A stretch of DNA of 64,000 nt from assembly GCF_003287355.1 (NCBI RefSeq), contig NZ_QMIM01000015.1, positions 1-64,000 of the forward strand, written 5' to 3'. Below the pieces are notes generated by a model. That model was not told the DNA's origin. It was given only the letters and a program-made list of their open reading frames with translations, and did no database searches. Below are positions 59,740-64,000 of the stretch, piece by piece. Every line of letters begins with the position of its first letter. Positions within the stretch are counted from its first letter, which is position 1. This DNA comes from Halorubrum sp. 48-1-W. GTDB taxonomy: Archaea; Halobacteriota; Halobacteria; Halobacteriales; Haloferacaceae. Position numbers and translations under genes: made by a program.

Positions 59740-60684
59740 TCAATACAGCTCCAGAACGATCCGTAACGGGAGGTACAACAGCGCGTGTTCCCGTCCGAAC
59801 CGCCCCGGTTCTGGCGTCTTCTCGGCCCGGTGTCGGACCGCCTTCGCCATGAGATAGGACCAGCCGAAGTTGAATCGGAAGTAGTCTCGAACCAGCGATT
59901 CGGGGAGCGCGTCGGCGAGCGTCTCGTATATCTCGACGCCGCGCCGTCGGGCCGTCTCACCCCCCGGCTCCGGATAGAACTCGTGAGCGAAGAAGGCGTA
60001 GCTCTGTGGATCGTTGAAAAACCCCCGGAGAATCTCGTCGAAGGACCACGAGAGGGGCGATCCGCGTTCGAGCCGATCGTCGCGGACGGGCTCCTCGAGC
60101 GGTGCGATCGACAGCGATTCGGGGTCCGTCTCGGGCGATCGCGTCGTCCCCTCGTAGAAGTCGATACAGCACTCCGGGTACCCGTGAAGCGATCCCTGGT
60201 ACCGCTCGAAGGGCCCCCGCGACTCATCGAGCACCGCCCGGATGTTCTCTTCCAGTATCGACTCCGGGTCGGGCGCGTCGTCGGCAAAGAAGTACACTCG
60301 CGCCCCGTACCGCACCTCGCTCGACGTTCGTAACCACTCCGGGACGACGACACACGTCTCCGGATAGTGCCGCTGGAGGTATCTGACCTCAGGGAGCCGT
60401 CGGAGCAGCCGTCTGAACCTGACCGAGGCCTCCCAGAGGTTCTCCTCGGTGAGCGTGTCGATATCGATGTGGATGTCCTCCCATATCCGCCGGGACTCCC
60501 GACAGATGGCTTTCCGTTCGTCGGTCGCTATCGGGAGGTCGACGGCCGCTAGCACCCGCCGCTGTCCCTCGAGATACCCGTCCGTTATCTGGACGCTCGC
60601 TCCGCGGCGTCCGCCGCGTAACACGGAGAGCGCATCTATCGCGACGAATCCGGGCAGGGCGTGAACGTCCGAGTGAGAAGCCAT
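59740..60684 (-). CDS. conserved protein of unknown function with a GYPECC motif
   Basis: A 314-residue protein. The central SLHGYPECCIDFYEG near residue 165 resembles the GYP-x-CC motif of archaeal DUF483 proteins, but overall membership is uncertain. The first 130 residues are helical with many acidic residues; the C-terminal half is rich in aromatics (YFRFNFGWSYLMAK). No signal peptide; one weak hydrophobic stretch at the very end (HALLYLPLRIVLELY). The adjacent Cys pair could bind metal. It lies upstream of a 15-bp inverted repeat in the promoter (60719-60733). Confidence 0.55.
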   Translation of the reverse strand: MASHSDVHALPGFVAIDALSVLRGGRRGASVQITDGYLEGQRRVLAAVDLPIATDERKAICRESRRIWEDIHIDIDTLTEENLWEASVRFRRLLRRLPEVRYLQRHYPETCVVVPEWLRTSSEVRYGARVYFFADDAPDPESILEENIRAVLDESRGPFERYQGSLHGYPECCIDFYEGTTRSPETDPESLSIAPLEEPVRDDRLERGSPLSWSFDEILRGFFNDPQSYAFFAHEFYPEPGGETARRRGVEIYETLADALPESLVRDYFRFNFGWSYLMAKAVRHRAEKTPEPGRFGREHALLYLPLRIVLELY

Positions 60685-60718
60685 ACGATCACCGTGCTAG
60701 ACCGATGACTGGTCAATG

Positions 60719-60733
60719 ACAATAAACTATTGT
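60719..60733. promoter_or_regulatory. perfect inverted repeat upstream of the GYPECC gene
   Basis: acaata-aac-tattgt, a 6-bp arm with a 3-base centre, sits 35-49 bases before the ATG of the 59740 gene in an otherwise A/T-rich 82-base gap. An operator or a TATA-proximal element. Confidence 0.4.
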
Positions 60734-60766
60734 ATGAATAACAAATCGTCGCGCTCCGCCGACGGC

Positions 60767-61813
60767 CTACCCGTCGAACCCGTTCACCGCGACGAACCGC
60801 CGAACGCCGAGGTACGCTACGAAAGCGAGTCCGACGTAGGCGACGACCGTGAGCGTCGTCGACGGATCGGCGCTGTCGATCGCGAGCCGTGCCACCGTGT
60901 TCGCGGGACCGCCCGAAAGCGCCGTCGCGCCGCCGAAGAACACGAGCACGGCGATCGAGTAGAGGAACTGTCCAGCCCGCCGATCGGGCGCGACGGCGGC
61001 GATCCCCCCAGCGAGCCCCACGACCAGCGTCGTCAGCGCGGTCATCAACGCGAGGATGACCGGAACGTTGGCGACCGGGGTTCCGTTGAGTTCGAGAAGC
61101 AGCAGCCACAACAGCGCCTGGCCGGGCGCGATCGCGACCGCAGCGAGCGCCTTGCCGTCGACGATCTCGCCGGTCGTCACGGGCGCGACCCGCAGGAGTT
61201 CGAGCGTTCCCCGATCGACCTCCTCCGTGATCGAGTCGACGACGAGCGACCCGGAGACGAACACGGGCAGGAACACCAACACCGGGATCAACACGGTGTA
61301 CGTGAACGTGTAGTACGGGCTGGTGTCGGTCGGATCGGGGACGGGAAGCGGCCGTCGGGTCAGCGAATCCGCGCGCTCGACGCGCTCTCGGCGCTCGTAG
61401 GTCCGAAGCAGGTCCCGGAGCTGGACGACGATCACCGTGGTCTCGACGGTGGCGTCCGGCGCGGTCACCGCGACCGATATCCCGCCCCTGTCGTCGCGCG
61501 TCGCTATCGCGACCGCGTCCACAGCGTTGCGGTCGAAGGCCTCGCGCGCCGTGGAGGGGTCCTCGTAGCGCGTCACCGACGCGCCGGGCACCTCCGCGGC
61601 AGCGTGCTCGAGCCCCCCGACCGCGTCGCCGGTGGCCGCCACCTCGACCTCCGCACCGTCGAGCGCGCCGGGGTCGTACATCGAGACGAGCCCGACGACG
61701 AGGAACGAGGAGAACGCCGCGACGAACAGCTGGATCCCGATCGCGAGGAGGATCGTCTTCTCCGCGCGGAGCCCGGCTATCTCCCGGCGGGCCACGACGA
61801 GCCGGCTACCCAT
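60767..61813 (-). CDS. ABC-2 type transporter permease
   Basis: A 348-residue membrane protein of the NatB/ABC-2 type. RLVVARREIAGLRAEKTILL is the typical cytosolic start, followed by a first helix, an extracytoplasmic domain of about 110 residues (PGALDGAEVEVAATGDAVGG to ERRERVERADS), and five to six helices in the C-terminal half. ITEEVDRGTLELLRVAPVTTGEIVDGK is the E-x-G-T-L-E-L-L coupling motif that contacts the ATPase. It overlaps the permease-protease gene start-to-stop by 8 bases, so both form one exporter. Confidence 0.88.
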   Translation of the reverse strand: MGSRLVVARREIAGLRAEKTILLAIGIQLFVAAFSSFLVVGLVSMYDPGALDGAEVEVAATGDAVGGLEHAAAEVPGASVTRYEDPSTAREAFDRNAVDAVAIATRDDRGGISVAVTAPDATVETTVIVVQLRDLLRTYERRERVERADSLTRRPLPVPDPTDTSPYYTFTYTVLIPVLVFLPVFVSGSLVVDSITEEVDRGTLELLRVAPVTTGEIVDGKALAAVAIAPGQALLWLLLLELNGTPVANVPVILALMTALTTLVVGLAGGIAAVAPDRRAGQFLYSIAVLVFFGGATALSGGPANTVARLAIDSADPSTTLTVVAYVGLAFVAYLGVRRFVAVNGFDG

Positions 61814-63983
61814 GGAGGCTCACCACCCCGACGTTGTACGCGGCGTGGAGGAGCGTCCCAGCCACGAGCGCCAGCGCGTAGTACGTCCGATCCCGCCGTG
61901 CGCCGACCGCCGACAGGGACGCGGTGGCCCCGTGGAGCGCGAGCGGTGCGAGGAAGAGCCCGACGAGGACGAGCGGCGGGAGCCCGGAGACGCCCGCGAC
62001 GGAGCCGAACGCGGCTCGACCGACGTACAGCTCCGTGAGCCCGACCGCCTGGACGACTGCGGTCGCCTTCTCCGCGAGAAAGAAGCCGAACCCGGAGGCG
62101 AGCCCGACCGCGACCGCGACCCGGTCGGTCCGGGCGAGGACGCCGCGTTCGAACCCGGCGTAGAGGTGGACGCTCTTCGCGAGTTCCTCGACGAACGCGA
62201 TGACGATGAGCAGGGCCGGAACGGAGACGGTGATCGGTAGCGCGAAGAGGACCGCGACCGTGAGTAGCTCCGCGACGAAGACGAACGGGATCGTACACGC
62301 GGTGAGGAACGCGACCGCGACGAGCCCACGAACCCGCCCCGGGACCCGGGCCGTGATCCCCGTCTGCGGCGACTCGCGGACCCCCTCGCCGACCGTAGCG
62401 AGCCGGACCGCGAGCGCGTCGAGGAACTTCCGGGTCACGGGCTTCTGCGTGAACAGGTCCTCCTCGCGGTACACGCCGAGCCCGAGCCCGAAACAGAGGA
62501 CCGCGGTGGCCGTCGTCGGTCCCGTCGCGAACAGGAACTCGCCGACCGACACCGGTTCGTTCTGGAGGTCGAAGACGACGAGCGTGAGCGGCGAGATCAA
62601 CGCGACGGGCGTCACGTTCGTGAATATCGCCGGGACGAACGCGTAGCTGGTGAGGAGGACGCTCACCGCGACCGTGACGAAGGTGAGCTCCTTGAACGAC
62701 CGTGCGAACACCGCGCCGACGAAGGTGGCACCGAGGAACGTCAAAGCGATCGGCAGTACCGCGAGCACGGAGACCGGCCCGCTGCCGACGACGACCGCGA
62801 TCAGGGCGGTGACCGCGACCGCGACCGCGACGTACGGGAGCGTCTTGCCCGCGACGATCTCCGTCGGCGACAGCGGGGTGACGAGGAGCGGCTCGCCCCG
62901 CCGGTTGGTCCGCTCGTCGAGGACCGAGGAGCCGTAGGCCTGAGCGAGGAAGTTCATCGGCACGAGGAACGCGAACGCCAACACGAGCGACGCGAACGGG
63001 AACGGCGGCGTGATAGAACCTGGCGACCCGGTCGAGTCCGCGCCGAACGCCCCGCCACCGAGCGAGGGAACGGCGAGGCTGACGGAGCCACCGTCGTTGC
63101 CGACTGCCCACGAGTCGCCGTCGCCACCGTCCCCGTCGCCGCCGTCGTCACTCGCTCCGTCGTCACTCGCTCCATCGCCGCCGTCGCCACCCGCCCCGTC
63201 GTCACCGTAGCCACCGTCCCCGTCGCCGCCGTCGTCGCCGTCACCGTCGCCAACACTGCCGTCGTTGCCGTCAACACTGCTGTCGTCGTCGCCGTCGGAT
63301 CCGCTTTCTTCCACGGCACCGGAATCGGACGAACCGTCGTCGCTGGCAGTTCCGTCGGCGTCCTCGGTACCGGCACCGTCGGTTCCGCCGTCGCTCGGGT
63401 CCGACGTCCCGCCGACCGTCGCCCCGTCGTCGAGCGCCGAGCCGCGGCTCGCGTACCGGAGCGTGACGGCGACTGGGAAGGCCGCGGTCCCGTTCGACTC
63501 CGCCCTCATCAGCCGCTCGTTGTGGGCCTCTACCGCCTCCCGGAACGACGCGGCCGCCGCCTCCCCCTTGGGCGTGTCGACCGCGCGGACGACCACGCCG
63601 GCCGGGTCGCCGCCGTCATCGGCACGGACCCCCCGAACGATCAGGTCAGCCGTTGACCCGAGCGTCGCCCTTTCGACCGGCACGGCGGTCAGTGCGGGGT
63701 CGGCCTCGACCGCGTCCGCGTACGGCGAGCCCGGATCGACGCCGACCCGGTAGACGTCCCGCTCCACGTCGAGCCCGACGACATCGGTGGCCACCCCCGC
63801 GCTGAGAACGCCTCCTGCGACGACCAGGAGCGCGAGCGCGGTCAGAAGCGTTCGCCGGTCGACCCCGCCCGCCGCCCGCGACGCCTCCCACCTCGCGACC
63901 CGGGCGACGAGCCGAGCGCGACGGGCGACGCGCCGAGATCGGCCGACGACTCGCCGGATCCGACGGCTCGCGCGTCGGATCAC
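61806..63983 (-). CDS. ABC-2 permease fused to a PrsW-like intramembrane protease
   Basis: A 725-residue membrane protein starting at GTG 63981-63983. The N-terminal 420 residues are an ABC-2 permease: basic cytosolic start (RRASRRIRRVVGRSRRVARR), first helix (LLTALALLVVAGGVLSAGVA), an extracytoplasmic domain carrying a long Asp/Gly/Ser low-complexity stretch (about residues 205-300), then helices with the coupling motif NRRGEPLLVTPLSPTEIVAGK. Residues about 500-725 are a CPBP/PrsW-like domain: AFVEELAKSVHLYAGFERG has the EE-x2-K glutamate pair and GFGFFLAEKA the second motif, with H near LAPLALHGA. The fusion is intact. An ATPase gene appears to end at 63980, overlapping this start by GTGA. 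Confidence 0.85.
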   Translation of the reverse strand: MIRRASRRIRRVVGRSRRVARRARLVARVARWEASRAAGGVDRRTLLTALALLVVAGGVLSAGVATDVVGLDVERDVYRVGVDPGSPYADAVEADPALTAVPVERATLGSTADLIVRGVRADDGGDPAGVVVRAVDTPKGEAAAASFREAVEAHNERLMRAESNGTAAFPVAVTLRYASRGSALDDGATVGGTSDPSDGGTDGAGTEDADGTASDDGSSDSGAVEESGSDGDDDSSVDGNDGSVGDGDGDDGGDGDGGYGDDGAGGDGGDGASDDGASDDGGDGDGGDGDSWAVGNDGGSVSLAVPSLGGGAFGADSTGSPGSITPPFPFASLVLAFAFLVPMNFLAQAYGSSVLDERTNRRGEPLLVTPLSPTEIVAGKTLPYVAVAVAVTALIAVVVGSGPVSVLAVLPIALTFLGATFVGAVFARSFKELTFVTVAVSVLLTSYAFVPAIFTNVTPVALISPLTLVVFDLQNEPVSVGEFLFATGPTTATAVLCFGLGLGVYREEDLFTQKPVTRKFLDALAVRLATVGEGVRESPQTGITARVPGRVRGLVAVAFLTACTIPFVFVAELLTVAVLFALPITVSVPALLIVIAFVEELAKSVHLYAGFERGVLARTDRVAVAVGLASGFGFFLAEKATAVVQAVGLTELYVGRAAFGSVAGVSGLPPLVLVGLFLAPLALHGATASLSAVGARRDRTYYALALVAGTLLHAAYNVGVVSLHG

Positions 63984-64000
63984 TCGGCCCCCTCGCCCGT
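63980..64000 (-). CDS. 3' end of a truncated gene, probably the ABC transporter ATPase
   Basis: Six codons and a TGA stop (complement of 63980-63982) read TGEGAE. The GTGA overlap with the permease-protease start and the usual gene order in ABC-2 operons suggest the ATP-binding subunit, but nothing else is visible. Confidence 0.35.
   Translation of the reverse strand, partial: TGEGAE

Overview
The window is chromosomal DNA from a halophilic archaeon (class Halobacteria; a Halorubrum-like genome is plausible, but the genus is not shown). The evidence is the high G+C content, the Asp/Glu-rich proteins, twin-arginine signals on secreted proteins, a PGF-CTERM anchor, stand-alone HalOD1 domains, a Bat-type regulator with an HTH_10 tail, TrmB and DUF7344 regulators, and many leaderless-looking starts with ATGA or one-base overlaps between genes. 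I found no rRNA, tRNA, CRISPR array, integrase or transposase.

Bases 1-31628 are a cell-surface polysaccharide/glycoconjugate region. It holds a DUF354 glycosyltransferase, two paralogous Tat-exported beta-helix proteins, a polysaccharide deacetylase-like protein, and a compact three-gene operon (FemAB-like transferase, alkaline-phosphatase-fold hydrolase, alpha/alpha-toroid protein). These are followed by UDP-GlcNAc 2-epimerase, a Wzx-type flippase, an FG-GAP propeller, sulfatase-fold enzymes and several glycosyltransferases. A five-gene minus-strand operon (23471 down to 18083), together with the 2-epimerase at 11739, makes up a WbpA/B/E/D/I-like set for UDP-2,3-diacetamido-2,3-dideoxy-mannuronic acid. 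Beside it lies a translationally coupled pair: a secreted metallophosphoesterase ending in a dockerin-like module (23683) and a small PGF-CTERM-anchored cohesin-like protein (25083).

Bases 30492-45100 continue the theme. They carry a GT4/polytopic membrane protein/DUF1616 operon, an orphan PhnM-like amidohydrolase, GlmU-like and GlmS genes that feed UDP-GlcNAc synthesis, membrane-anchored DUF7344 regulators, a PadR regulator, and a GT2 gene coupled to a second WecB paralog whose catalytic residues are all replaced.

Bases 45100-54110 are regulatory and sensory: HalOD1 proteins, a PAS/GAF/HTH_10 Bat-like protein transcribed divergently, across an AT-rich gap, from a protein with the motifs of a class I terpenoid synthase, a HEAT-peroxiredoxin fusion, and two divergent TrmB regulators. 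From about 54170 to the end is more ordinary genome: hexapeptide acyltransferase, a DUF5798-like coiled coil, SurE, GrpE, MenD, DUF2797, an unknown protein, and an ABC-2 exporter whose larger permease is fused to a PrsW-like protease.

A structural peculiarity runs through the window: at least fourteen short tandem duplications (9-35 bp units, 2-9 copies), most of them at or just past the ends of genes.
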